From Alopecurus myosuroides (Eukaryota > Streptophyta > Magnoliopsida > Poales > Poaceae): 64,000 nucleotides of DNA. The translations under genes and the position numbers were made by a program. This document shows, piece after piece, positions 46,048 to 57,348 of this stretch. The first letter of the stretch is position 1. Every line of letters starts with the position of its first letter. The stretch is taken from assembly GCA_028641055.1 (NCBI GenBank), contig CM054060.1, positions 164,762,416-164,826,415 of the forward strand, given 5' to 3'. The notes beneath the pieces were generated by a model, which was not told where the DNA came from, made no database searches, and worked only from the letters and a program-made list of their open reading frames with translations.

Positions 46048-48003
46048 AGCTTATTGCTTGTCCTCAAGCAATTCAGTGACAACTAAGTGCGATAAAAGAC
46101 TTTTACTAACACATTTGTTTCATATGATGTAAATATACTCACTATATGATCAAATACTTAATTATGGTCATGATAAGATACATGCAAGATATTGTCACTT
46201 AATAGTTATGCAAACCATTAAGAGATAGCAACATATTAATAATAAACAACATGAAGCATAACTATTTGCAAGATTGTAATATTCATAATAGGATCTAATG
46301 AAGTGGTATGTCGCTTGCCCTTATGTGTGGGGCAAAACATAAATGCCAGGGAACCTCTCAAGTTCAAGGGAAGACTATAAGTAAAGATAACAAAGATACA
46401 AGTTTCAAAATTATACCACAATCAACCGTTCTTTGGGACAAACACATCACACTAAGAATGACAATTATGCTCTCAAGAAAGTGCTCAAAGAATATGGTGG
46501 AGACTCAACGTAAAAGTAAAACAAAGGCCCTTCGTAGAGGGAAGCATGGATCAACTCATGTGCTAGAGCTTTTTTATTTTATTAAACAGAGGTATTGAAA
46601 ACATTTTGAGAGAGGTGTATGCTTATGTCAACGAATGGTAAACATACAATACAATATGTCACAAGCCAACTGGATTCACAAGAGTGGCTCCCATATGAAG
46701 GACGCATCTGGGTAGAAGGTCATCCCTCTTTCTCTTTTGTTTACACAATTATGCTTTGACTGATAAATCAGGGGCAAAAATAGTGAAGAGATTTTGTGTG
46801 TATTAATTTGGTGCTGGATACCCCGTTGCCAGCTCTTCTATCATTTGGATAAGCGGATGAAGTCACTAGTACAGGGTGTGAAATCCAATCAACAAGTGAG
46901 ATAAAGATTCTCTATTTACGTCCTCATGAGCTAAAACAGGGGCACAAAACAAGAATATTTTTTTAGCAAGTTTTAAAGGTAGCACATGAGAAATTTACTT
47001 TGGAGTGGCAGTTAAATACCACATATAGGTAGGTATGCTGGACACATTTCACAAACTTTGGTTTTGGGGAGTTGGATGCACGAGTCGAGCTCATACTCAG
47101 TAGAGGTGAAGGCTAGCAATAGACAGGGAGCGACAATCAAGAGAGCAACAAGTATCATAATCATGTTTGCGACAAAGTAAAATTAACTGAGGCATAAAAT
47201 TGATACTAGAACTCTGAGGCAAAATAAATCATCGAGGCTTATTGACTTTTTGTTTTCAGTCTTAGCATGCGTGAGCATGTGCCAAGTCAGTTCAAATGAA
47301 ACAGTCAGAGGAGGCTACCACAATGTCATACCCTTCTACGAATAGAACAATGCGAAGAAATATTTATATGACATGTCATTTACCATCAATAAATTGGAAC
47401 AAAACATGAGAGAGCAGGAAATATTAAGCAGCCATTAAGTCACCTATATCTTATACGAACAAACTAAGCATGCTCACATAGATGGATATATGTACAAAAA
47501 TGAAAGCAAATAGATTTCATACTAGTCTCTCACCACAACTTGAATTGTCATAGATCGTCATTATTGCTCTTCACTTGTGGCTCGAATAATATATAATGAA
47601 AACCAAGATCCAATGGAGTCACGAACGACTATTGAACTCTGCAGCAAACTTTACAAAACCAAAGAAGAACAACAAATATTTTTGGGTTTTTCAATTAAAA
47701 CAAAAACAGAAAGAGAACAAGCAAACAAAGCAAAATATTTTTGGATTTTTGAATATTAAACCGAAACGAGAGAAGAAAGAAAACCAAATAAAGAAACTAA
47801 AGAAACAAACAAAGAGAAACAACAGAAATATTTTTGGTCATTTTGTGTTTTGCAAACAAAAACAAAACAATAAAAACAAAAGAAATGAAAGAAACGAAAA
47901 CAAGCGAAAGAAACAAAAAGAAACGAAAACAAACGAAAGAAAAGTAACATGGATATACAAAGAACCGACCGAACATGATATATAAATGAGAGTGATGTCG
48001 TTA
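46048..48003 (-). other. 3' non-coding region of element E
   Basis: About 2 kb between the downstream ORF and the polypurine tract, with no conserved frame. A very A-rich stretch (about 47600-47960, T-rich on the element strand) lies next to the ORF end. The region matches the 3' region of element F (about 55500-57348) in reverse orientation, so it is a conserved part of this family. Confidence 0.7.
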
Positions 48004-48036
48004 TACCTCCCCCCAAGCTTAGGCTTTTGGCCTAAG
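48004..48036 (-). other. Hairpin plus internal PPT-like motif (element E)
   Basis: A perfect 7-bp hairpin (cttaggc/gcctaag, 48018-48036) is followed on the minus strand by CTTGGGGGGAGGTA (48017-48004), almost a second polypurine tract. The same arrangement occurs in F at 55468-55500. Confidence 0.75.
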
Positions 48037-48046
48037 TGGAGATCAA

Positions 48047-49145
48047 TCACCAAGGGGACCATGAGGTGGAGCCCCCGTAGTATGCTGAGGAGGATCCCTC
48101 CTCCTGATATGTGCTCAAGGATGCGCCGGTGTACTGCGTGTTGTGGTCCTCGGGAGGCGCGTCTCGCCTCTCCTGTTGCCTGTGAAACTCCATGGTGCTC
48201 AGATACTCGTCTACTTGCTCCTTGGAGAGCGACCATGGTGACATGTCAATCTTAAACAAAACAGGTTGCGGCAAAGTAACTTTTCGCTCCTCTCCATCTA
48301 TATATAAAACTCTATATACTAAGCGTTCAACAACAGAGTTAGTAGTGAAAAACTGATGGGATTTCATGGCAGCAAGGTTAAGCCTACATGGAGAAATTAT
48401 TTCATCATTAGGGTCAATGGAAACATTCAAAGTAGCTGCTACAAGTGTAGCGATAATGCCCCCCAAAATAGGCCCAGAAGCAGCAAGGCGGCGTGCAACA
48501 AGTGCACCAAGGTTATACTTCGTGCTATGGTTCAGTGCGGCATCAATAAAAGCAAGGTGGTAACTAGAAATGTTGCTAGTGTTCTCCCTACCAAGGATAC
48601 TAGTAGAAAGATAGTAAGCAGAGTATCTAAGAGCAGGAAGTTGAATGTTCCTTATCTTCCCACGCTAGGATGAGCGACCATCATCGTTGGTGATCTCTTA
48701 TTAGAGCCCCTGGAGGTCTTCTGGTCTATCTTGAATCCTGCTCGCTGTCCCGCCGGCGTTGATACCTATAATAGTACAAAAATCTACCAAGGACAAAGAA
48801 ACATGACTACTATATAACTTGAATGCAACAGTTGGACCAAATTGTGTGTTCTGAAATTTAAAGCTCCTAACAAAAGTTTTTGTGAGAGTGGCATACCGAG
48901 GGCTTTGATCCTCCATAAAGTTGGTTAGACCAACTCTTTCAATAAGCATACGAAAGTCATCTAATAAAACTGCACTTCTTAAAAATGTACTCCAAGGAAA
49001 GCTAGATGGGTTAACGATACCATCATCTCCTGCATCGTCAATAGTCGGTGCAATAACGTCTTCATTGTACAATGGCCTCGCTGAAGTGGATGAGCGTGAG
49101 GGCCTTGTCCTTCTAGGATCATCACTCCTAAATATCTCTCCAAAA
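48047..49145 (-). pseudogene. Downstream (Athila ORF-like) gene of element E
   Basis: Two open stretches (49072-48701 and 48466-48047), with frame breaks between them, encode the extra protein that Athila-type elements carry between pol and the 3' LTR. It is often called env-like, though the similarity to envelope proteins is not visible here. The first stretch (RYATLTKTFVRSFKFQNTQF, then VSLSLVDFCTIIGI) aligns with F at about 54530-54720 (QYIKLTMSLVQDF, VNLPLDDFCVAI). The second ends in a proline/serine/tyrosine-rich tail before the hairpin. I see no signal peptide or membrane segment. The function of this protein family is unknown. Confidence 0.65.
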
Positions 49146-49309
49146 TTATAACTATCAATCTCTGAAATTTTTCAACAATCATCACAAAAATTAATTTCAA
49201 GTAACTATAAGGTGGAAACTACCATAGGGACTTATATGAGAGCTAAACATACATCAAAACAACATTATTTCTACTCAAATCAAGCATGCAAACTCACATA
49301 AGCTGTCAC

Positions 49310-49382
49310 CTGCAGTACCAAAATAATCAAGAAATACTTCAGTAAACAAAATTCTACTTGGATCATTGGAGTAGTCACATAC
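49310..49382 (-). other. 73-bp intron-like segment before the downstream ORF (element E)
   Basis: On the minus strand ctccg|gtatgtgac opens it and ttggtactgcag|gtgacag closes it. F has the same segment with the same length (44503-44575). It may provide the splice sites for expressing the downstream ORF. Confidence 0.5.
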
Positions 49383-50107
49383 CGGAGATCAAACACACCA
49401 AATATCAGCACAAATGATGGGATGAAGAAGGAGATCGAAAATCCAGAGGAAGAACAACAAGAACACGGGTTTCAGGAAATGTTTTTAGTTTGGTAGGTGA
49501 GAGAGAAGACTTTGGCAGTGGAGAGAGTTAGTGGAGGGCCAGGGGGCTCACACCATGTGCTGGCGCCACCAGGGGCTGGCCGCGCCACCCTATGGTGTGC
49601 CTGACTGGTGGGTCCCCCTGGGGCCTCCTAGGTGGCTTTCTACCTCATTTTTACGTAAAAATTTATCATATTTTTTCTGGAATTTTTCGAGAAACTTTAT
49701 TTTTTGAGGTATTTCCAGAAATTTAATAATTAATAAAAACCAGGAAAAGGACAGTGAAAATGTGGAAAAAAACCAAAACCAGCACTACAAAGGTTCTATG
49801 ACACTCTAATGGAAGAATATCCAAAGAAAACAAAGGTGGTAGTGGTGAAAACAAAAGTATGGGTGGTGAAAACATGCATAACCTCAGTAATCAGGGTGAA
49901 AACATCAGGAAAACATGCATAAGGATGGTGGAAAACATGATTGTACTCAAGTAGAAATGTGATAAAAGAAGTAAACATGGTGAAAACATAATAGGGAAGG
50001 TGAAAACATTGCCCACTTCATTTAGAATCATTTTGTTAACAAGGGTGGTCAAGTCTTGCTACCAAAATAATTTTATATGAAACAAAACTTTGTTTCTCAC
50101 TAAATAC
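49383..50107 (-). other. Non-coding junction of element E, pol absent
   Basis: Between protease and the leader of the downstream ORF there are about 725 bp of AT-rich sequence with repeated gtgaaaaca-type motifs (about 49840-50010). In an autonomous Athila element RT, RNase H and integrase would lie here. None is detectable. Confidence 0.65.
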
Positions 50108-51526
50108 TCATGTTACCTCAACCTTGATAGACATAGTACCAATCATAATAAGTTCATATTCTTTGGGTGGCTTTGGAATAGGACAATAAAATTCTCCAAT
50201 CTTGATGGTCTCAATATTTTCAATGGAATTTAGACCATATTTTCTATCAATCTTCTTGGGAAAATAAACAGTGTGCTCTTTATCATTAAAATTAAAAGTA
50301 ACATTTCCTTGACTGCAATCAATAACAGCCCCTACAGTATTAAGAAAAAGTCTTCCAAGAATAATAGACATATTATCATCTTCAGGCATTTCCAATACAA
50401 CAAAGCAGTTAATATCAGACAATTATTAGCAACTTGAACAGGAAGATCCTCACATATACCCACAGGAATAACAGTGGATTTATCAACCATTTGCAAAGAT
50501 ATATCAGTTGGTATCAATTTTTCTAGGAGGAGTCTTTTATACAGAGTATAGGGCATGACACTATCTCCAGCTCCTAAATCACACAAAGTAGTTCTAACAT
50601 AATTATTTTTAATAGAAAGGGAATAGTTGGTATACGAGGATCTCCAAGCTTCTCGGGAACCTTGCCATTAAAAGAATAATTAGCAAGCATAGCGGAGATT
50701 TCCTCATTAGGAATCTTCCTTTTGTTAGAGACAATATATTTCATATATTTTGCATAAGGAGGCAATTTAATAGCATCAGTTAAAGGAATTTGCAAGAACA
50801 AAGGTTTCATCCATTCACAAAACTTGTTATAATGTTCTTCTTCTTTTGATTTATGTTTCTTATTAGGAAAAGGCATTGGTTTTTGTACCCAAGGTTCTCT
50901 GTCATTACCATGTTTATTAGCAATGAAATCCTCCTTAGTATACTTTGCAGTTTTAGTTTGCTTTTCAGGTTTAGCTACAGGTTCTTCTTTATTAGAAGCA
51001 TCATTCTTTTCATTACCACTTTCGGTTTCAACATCAGAGATAGATATACTATTGGGATCGTTAGCAAGTTCAGAGGATTCTACAGCGGTTTTATGTTTCT
51101 TCTTCTTTTTCTTCTTGGTATGAATAACATTATCATTAGTTTGCTGAGAATCTTGTTCAATTCTTTTAGGATGTCCCTCAAGATATAGAGGATCTTATTT
51201 CATAAGCATTTTTTTCTTTAGAATCATTAACTACCAAATCTTTTTGCACTTTAGCAAGTTGATCTATTTGAGTTTGAACCATTTGAAAATGTTTAACAAG
51301 CATTTTAACATCATTAGAGGTTCTTGCTATAATACCATGCAAATTATCAATAGCTCTAGAGTTTTCCGTTAGGTGATTTTGCACTCTCATATTAAAATTA
51401 TCTTGCCTAATAACATAATTATCAAATTCATCTAAACATTGATCAGGAGGTTTATTATAGGGAATATCTCTACTATCAAAATATTGGAGAGAGTGTACCT
51501 CAATAGTGGATGAGTGAGGGATTGTC
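50108..51526 (-). pseudogene. Gag C-terminal and aspartic protease region of element E
   Basis: Frames in several registers encode a lysine-rich Gag tail (KKKKKKKHKTAVES) and a pre-protease segment (NKFCEWMKPLFLQIPLTDAI). The protease follows, with CDLGAGDSVMPYTLYKRL (active-site D) and SIILGRLFLNTVGAVIDC, the second protease signature. Frameshifts near 51530, 51185, 50625 and 50420 break it. The domain order and wording of the motifs are those of Athila elements. Confidence 0.75.
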
Positions 51527-52756
51527 TTACATAATTTTTATTGGTGGAAGATTCTTCACATCTTCAGATTTAATACCCCTCTCTTTAAGAGATTTCTTGT
51601 CTTCTCTCATCACTTCATCATTTAATTCAATCATTCCCCTCTTCTTGGGCGTTGGTGTTGGTGTTGATACTGGAGTAGGAGTCGGCTCAGGCTCAACCAT
51701 AGTCCAATCATCATGATTTTGGCTTATTTTAGCCATTAATTTCTCAGCTTCTTCTAGAGTTCTTTGCCTAAAAACACAACCAGCACAACTATCAAGGTAT
51801 GTCCTAGATTCTACAGTTAGTCCATTATAGAATACATCAAGAAGTTTATTATTTTCTAGCTTATGCCCAGGTGTAGCCCTAACTAAAGAACGAAACCTTG
51901 CCCAAGACACATGCAATTTCTCTCCTTCCAATTGCTTGAAATTAAATATATTTTGTAGAGCAGCATGTTGAGCACTAGCAGGAAAATATTTCTGAAAGAA
52001 AGCATTAACCAAACCAATAGGACTATCAATAGATCCCGGAGACAAATTATTAAACCAAGTTTTAGCTCCATCTTTTAATGAGAAAGGGAATATTTTATCA
52101 AAAAAGTAGCTACGTTTCTTTAGATCATCAGAGAATAAACTACTCAAAGAGGAGAGCTCATTCATATGTTTCATAGCACTTTTATTTTCAGTATGACAAA
52201 AAGGTTCTTTCTCAACAATAGATATATAAGATAAATCAAGAGATAAATCATAATCCTTATCCCTAATATTAATAGGAGAGGTGGCAAACTTAACATCAGG
52301 AGATAATTTATATTTAACAGCACGACTTTCAACAAGACTTATAACAACATATTTATCCTTCATAGGATGTATTTCATCAATAAGATCAACATTAAGTTCA
52401 ATATAGGAATCATCAAAATCGTCACTAGGATTTTCTCTAAACTCAGGTGAAACAGCAAGAGTAACATGATTTTTATCAGGAGTTTCAGTTATTGCAATAT
52501 TTTTAGCTTTAGCAATAGTAGCATCTAAGAAAGGACCGAGAGAACCACTCTCATCAAGAACAGTATAAGCATCATCAAAATTATCAGAAGTATTTTCAGA
52601 TTCAGCAGAAGTAGCATGTGTAGCATGTGTATGTGGTGGTGTAAGCAGCTTAATCGTAACAGACGGTGAATCAAGAGCAACAGAGGTGTTCAGAGTTGTA
52701 CCTCTTCTTGTAGTGGATGGTAATATAGGAAACTTTCCATCATGAGTCTTACCCAT
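51527..52756 (-). CDS. Athila-type Gag N-terminal and capsid part (element E)
   Basis: The start is the ATG at 52756-52754 (MGKTHDGKF), downstream of the primer site; the upstream open frame runs through the LTR and is not coding. The 409-residue frame has an acidic, serine-rich N-terminal half with a FDDSY repeat. A capsid domain follows in the C-terminal half (FSLKDGAKTWFNNL, then FFQKYFPASAQHAALQNI, then VFYNGLTVESRTYLDSCAG), and then a helical segment and a P/T-P/T linker (about 51640-51700). It stops at 51527, where the parent polyprotein would continue in another frame. Probably only a truncated Gag could be made. Confidence 0.82.
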   Translation of the reverse strand: MGKTHDGKFPILPSTTRRGTTLNTSVALDSPSVTIKLLTPPHTHATHATSAESENTSDNFDDAYTVLDESGSLGPFLDATIAKAKNIAITETPDKNHVTLAVSPEFRENPSDDFDDSYIELNVDLIDEIHPMKDKYVVISLVESRAVKYKLSPDVKFATSPINIRDKDYDLSLDLSYISIVEKEPFCHTENKSAMKHMNELSSLSSLFSDDLKKRSYFFDKIFPFSLKDGAKTWFNNLSPGSIDSPIGLVNAFFQKYFPASAQHAALQNIFNFKQLEGEKLHVSWARFRSLVRATPGHKLENNKLLDVFYNGLTVESRTYLDSCAGCVFRQRTLEEAEKLMAKISQNHDDWTMVEPEPTPTPVSTPTPTPKKRGMIELNDEVMREDKKSLKERGIKSEDVKNLPPIKIM

Positions 52757-52815
52757 GATGAATGATTGGCAGTAGATACCAGTACTCTCCGATGAGCTTG
52801 CAAATAAAGCTATGC

Positions 52816-52833
52816 TCCCCGGCAACGGCGCCA
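52816..52833 (-). other. Primer binding site of element E (tRNA-Asp)
   Basis: The minus strand reads TGGCGCCGTTGCCGGGGA, an exact complement of the plant tRNA-Asp 3' end, 11 bases inside the LTR. Confidence 0.92.
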
Positions 52834-52844
52834 GAAAATAGTCT

Positions 52845-54241
52845 TGATGACCCACAAGTATAGGGGATCGCAACAGTCTTCGAGGGAAGTAAAACCCAAA
52901 TTTATTGATTCGACACAAGGGGAGCCAAATAATATTTGTGAGCCTTAACAGGTGAGTTGTCAATTCACCTGCACCTGAAAGTACTTTTGTTCGCAGTGGT
53001 TTATCAGTAGTAACAGTTTTATAGTAGCAGCAGTAGTGAAATAATAGCAGTAGTGAGATGACAACAGCAGCAACAGTGTTTGAAGTAAACACCGGGATGA
53101 AATACTGTAGGCATAGGGATAGATGAATGAGCGTTACATGGATAAGATATTTCATATAATAATCAAGACATGGGCATTGCAGATAAATAAGATAAAGCAT
53201 CCGAGCACTAAGTAACCATAAGCATGTGTTCCGTAAATAGTCGCACGTGCTCGCAATGAGAACTTGCACAACATCTTTTGTCCTACCAGCCCGTTTTCAG
53301 CCGGGACTCAAGGGAAGTACTGGTAATTAAGGTTTTCCTTTTAATAGAACACCAGAGCAAAGCATTAACATTCCGTGAACACATGTGATCCTCACATCAC
53401 AGCCATCCGCCTCCGGTTGTCCCAATTTATTTTACTTCGGGGCCTTGGGTTCCGGACAATGATATGTGTAAACAACTTGCAGGTATGATCAAGAAACAAT
53501 AATTATCATCGTGATTCAATAACATGTTCAGATCTGAGATCATGGCACTCGGGTCCAAAGTGGAAAGCATTAAGCATAACAAGTTGCAACAATGTGAATA
53601 ACACTAATAGAAAATAATAGGCACTATGCCCTATCAATCACGACATTATTACATGAACCATCTCATCCAATCCCTACCATCCCCTTCGGCCTACAGCGGG
53701 GGAATTACTCACACATGGATGGGGGAAACATGGATGGTCGATGGAGAGGCGTTGGCGATGACGATGGCGATGATCTCCTCCAATTCCCCATCCCGGTAGG
53801 GTGCCATAACGGAGTTTCTAAACCCCGAAAAAGGATTCGCGATGGCGGCGGAGCTAAGGACTTCTTTCTCGAAAACTATCGAACCCCCTCGTGTTTTAGG
53901 GTTGAAGGCTATTTGTAGTCGAAAGGGGAGACCAAGGGGGCTCTGGGTGGCCTACACCACCAGGTGGCGCGGCCTAGGGGGGTGCCAGGGGGTGGTGTGG
54001 CCCCCCCTCTGGTCCCTCTCCTAGCCCCCTTCTGGCTCCCGGGGTCTTCCGGTGTTTTAAGACCAATGGGGTCTTTTATGGGCGATTTCCCGAAAGTTGA
54101 TTTTTCTGCACAAAAACGAGACACCAACGTAATTCTGCTGAAAAGAGCGTTAGTCCGTGTTAGTTGCATTCAAAACACACAAGTTTAGAGGAAAATAATA
54201 GGAAAAGTGTTCGGAAAAGGAGATACGTTTTCGACGTAGCA
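52845..54241 (-). repeat. 5' LTR of element E
   Basis: 1397 bp. Its outer end reads gacgtagca, against gacgtatca in the other LTR. The shared short frames (for example near 53715 and 45503) are LTR sequence, not genes. Confidence 0.92.
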
Positions 54242-54246
54242 TGCAT
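54242..54246. repeat. Right target-site duplication of element E (tgcat)
   Basis: Matches 44632-44636. Confidence 0.85.
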
Positions 54247-55461
54247 GTTTAGCCCTCTTACAAGTCTATATAGTAGTTTCTTTCATATGGTTACTTCAAA
54301 ATCATTTTTTTATGATGCTTGTTAAAAATTTCATAAACGGAGGGGAATGTTTACCAACTTAACCAGCATGAATTGGAGGTGCATGAAGTCATGAGAGTCC
54401 ACCGTGTAGAGGGTGTATTCCCCTCCATCTATCCATGCTATGAATTCATGAATCATGCAGGGATTCAACAAGACTTCTAAACTCTAGTATCTAATGCAGG
54501 GTTGGAACATTTTGTTGATGGTGAACCTAGCCAATACATAAAACTAACTATGTCTTTGGTGCAGGATTTTAGTTTCAGTTTGTCCTTGCCTAACCCCATG
54601 GTTCACTACAAAATTTACAGTAAAACTGTCAACTTGCCCTTAGATGATTTTTGTGTAGCCATTAAGGTGCCACAGTGGGGATCGCGAGAGAAGATAAGAG
54701 GGAATCCCAAGCCACTGATGGATCTGTATAAAGAATTCTTCCAAGGGAGAAGCTTTTTTAGATTAGAGTGGTAAAATTCAAAATATTCAACTCCCATCGA
54801 TTCGATATTTTTCCTATTTTATTGCCAAGTGTGTTCTTGCTAGAAAGACCACAAACAAAATACCTGCTTATGATTTAGCTTTCATCTCAGATTCTTTGAG
54901 ACGAGATAGGTCCTATAATTTTGGTGCTTTAATAGCTTTCCGTCTTGCTGCTAACCGCAATAAAGGGGGAATTTTTTGAGGTCTTATTGCCTCTCATTTA
55001 TTAGCTTTGCATGGTGTGGTACCGCAACGTTTAGACATTCAGTTTCCCATAGAGAGGCTTGATCTTAATTCCATGATCAAACACAAACTTTTTTATACTT
55101 GGGATGACTTGAATAATTTATCTTATGAACCTTTTTCAAGAAATCGGGGTGGATAGTAGCTAAGTCTGATCGAGTAGTCAATTTGCCCGCGCCTCGTTTA
55201 TTTAACCTTGATGTCAGGGAAGGATGGTCATTCCTGGAGAATGAATTTGATGCATACATAGAAGATCACTTCCAACATGTAGAGGATGCTAGAGAGGAGG
55301 CCGAAGATGATTTCGTCCAGCCCTCCGACCTTGCGGAGTTTCCGTACCAGAACCCTGGTTATGGTCATGGGCCTTCTGCTTCCTCTTCTTCATGGGAGCC
55401 GGGTTACAATCATGCTAGGGAAGACCCACTAGGTTGGGGCTTCTACCCACGCCAGGATTGA
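54247..55461 (+). pseudogene. Downstream (Athila ORF-like) gene of element F
   Basis: It is the homologue of the gene at 48047-49145 in element E. Readable pieces are about 54490-54774 (SQYIKLTMSLVQDFSFSL, then VNLPLDDFCVAI), about 54820-55150 in another frame with stops (ALHGVVPQRLDIQFPIERL), and 55183-55461. The last is an acidic segment followed by a serine/glycine/tyrosine-rich C-terminus ending just before the hairpin. Several stops and frameshifts, together with separation from its leader by E, make it non-functional. Confidence 0.7.
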
Positions 55462-55467
55462 TCCCCA

Positions 55468-55500
55468 CTTAGGCCAAAAGCCTAAGCTTGGGGGGAGGTA
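55468..55500 (+). other. Hairpin plus internal PPT-like motif (element F)
   Basis: cttaggc/gcctaag forms a 7-bp stem with loop caaaa. cttggggggaggta follows immediately, the same module as in E. Confidence 0.75.
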
Positions 55501-57348
55501 TACCGACATCACACTCATTTACATATCATAATTCTGTTTCTTTCTCTTTCATTGTTTCTCTTGTTTAGTTTCTGCTTTCCAAAACACAAAATGACCAAAA
55601 ATGGTTTTGTTGTTTCTCTTTATTTATTTGTTTTCTTTAGTTTCTATTATTAGTTTGCTTTACTTTCTAGTTTCAGCTTGTTATTGAGAAATCCAAAAGA
55701 TTTTGCTTTGTTTGCTTGTTTCCTTCTGTTCTTCTTTTAAATTCGAAAACCCAAAAATATTTGTTCTTCTTCTTCTTCGGTTTTGTAAAGTTTGCTACAG
55801 AGTTCAACAGTCTTCCATGACTCCATTGGAGCTTGGTTATCATTTCATATCATTCAAGCCACACAAATGAAAAGCAATAATAATGATTCATGACAATTCA
55901 AGTTGTGGTGAGAGGCTGGTATGAACTCCATTTGTTTTATATTTGTACATATACTCATCCATGTGGACATGCTTAGTTTGTTCGTGTGAGGTGTATGTTA
56001 TTTAATGGGTTCTTAGTAGTTTGTGCTCTCTTATGATCAGTTCCAACTTACTAATAGTAGATTACAAGTCGTATAAATGTTTGCTTTCATTGTTCTATTC
56101 ATAAAAGGCTATGACATTGTGGTTTCCTCCTCTGAATGTTTCATTTGAATTGACTTGGAACATGCTCGCGCATGCATAAGACTGAAAACAAAAAGTCAAT
56201 TAATCCTTGATGATTTATTTTGCCTCAGAGTTCTTGTCTCACTTTTATGCCCCCGTTAATTTTGTTTTGTCACAAGAATGATTATGACAGTTATTGCTCT
56301 CTTGATTGTCGCTTCCCAGTCCATTGCTAGCCTTCACTTGTACTGAGTATGAGCTCTACTCGTGCATCCAACTCCCCAAAACCGAGTTATTCAAAATGTG
56401 TCCACCATATCTACCTATATGTGGTGGTTCAAACCATTCTAAGTAAATTTTCATGTGCTACCTTTAAAACCTTCAAAATACTTCTCATTTTGTGACACTA
56501 TTTTAGCTTATGAGGAAGTAGTAGTTGGGTTTGTTATCTTCCATACTAAAGTAAGTACCCCGACTTGCATGCTTCATCTGCTTGTCATTAATTTCGCAAA
56601 GAGCTAGTTAGACCATTAACATAAAAAAGTTAAACAAATAAATAGGCACTCTTCCATGGTATGTTATTGTTGGCAGACACCCGAGGATTCGGTTAGCCAT
56701 GGTTTGTGAAAGCAAAGGTTGGAAGGAGGGTCATACTATATAAATGTGCATGCTATAAATTATTAATATCAATAACTCGGAACCACTTTCAACTTGTTTA
56801 GTATGGAAGAAAACAAGAACTCATTGCCATTCCTTGACATAAACAACCACCTCCCAAAATCATTTTACTTCTGTTTTTAATAAAATAAAATGCTCTAGCA
56901 CATGTTAATCCCTGCTTCCCTCTGTGAAGGGCCAATCTTTTACTGTATTGTTGAGTCTTCATCTTCTAACTTTATGAACCTTCTCGAGAGCATAGATGTC
57001 ATTTTTAGTGTAATGTGCTTGTTCCAGAACACGGTTAATTGTGGTATAACTTTGATCTTTTATCTTTGATATCTCTACTTCTAGTCTTCACTTGAACTTC
57101 AGAGGTGCCCTAGCATTTATGTTTTTCTCCACAATTAAGGGCAAGTGAGATACACTTTATAATATCCTATTATGAACATTGCAATCTTGTAAATAGATAT
57201 ACTTCAAGTTTCTTATTATTAGTGTGTTGGCATCTCTTCATGGTTTGCATATCTATTATGTGGCTTTATTTGCATACTTCTTATTATGAATTTCCTTAGT
57301 ACTTGATCATATAGTGAGAATATTTACATCATTTGAAGCAAATGTGTT
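55501..57348 (+). other. 3' non-coding region of element F
   Basis: About 1.85 kb, beginning with a T-rich stretch (55535-55800). No protein-coding signal is seen. It is homologous to 46048-48003 in reverse orientation. Confidence 0.7.

Larger units (their letters stand above)
44637..54241 (-). mobile_element. Element E: non-autonomous Athila-like LTR retrotransposon nested in F
   Basis: LTRs 44637-46033 and 52845-54241 are both 1397 bp and read tgatgaccc to gacgtatca on the plus strand. The right LTR ends gca instead of tca, one substitution. A tRNA-Asp primer site lies inside the right LTR and a polypurine tract inside the left one, so the element is on the minus strand. Contents are gag, protease, then a downstream ORF and a 2-kb 3' region. 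No RT, RNase H or integrase is present between 50108 and 49400. LTR divergence is about 6 percent by eye. Confidence 0.9.
54247..57348 (+). mobile_element. Element F, right part: 3' half of an Athila-like element
   Basis: It continues F after element E with the decayed downstream ORF, the hairpin and PPT-like motif at 55468-55500, and about 1.85 kb of 3' non-coding sequence. The last matches the 3' region of E in reverse (for example catatagtgagaatattta near 57308). F breaks off at about 57348, roughly 110 bp before its polypurine tract and 3' LTR would be reached, where the LINE begins. Confidence 0.78.

Noticed and set aside
47577..48016. Lysine/asparagine-rich frames on the plus strand of element E and their minus-strand hydrophobic shadow
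   Set aside because: They arise from the A-rich 3' stretch; the matching region of F is non-coding as well.
57333..57348. Start of LINE ORF1 at 57333
   Set aside because: These bases belong to element F, so the apparent start codon is a chance read-through from the flank; the true ORF1 start is lost.
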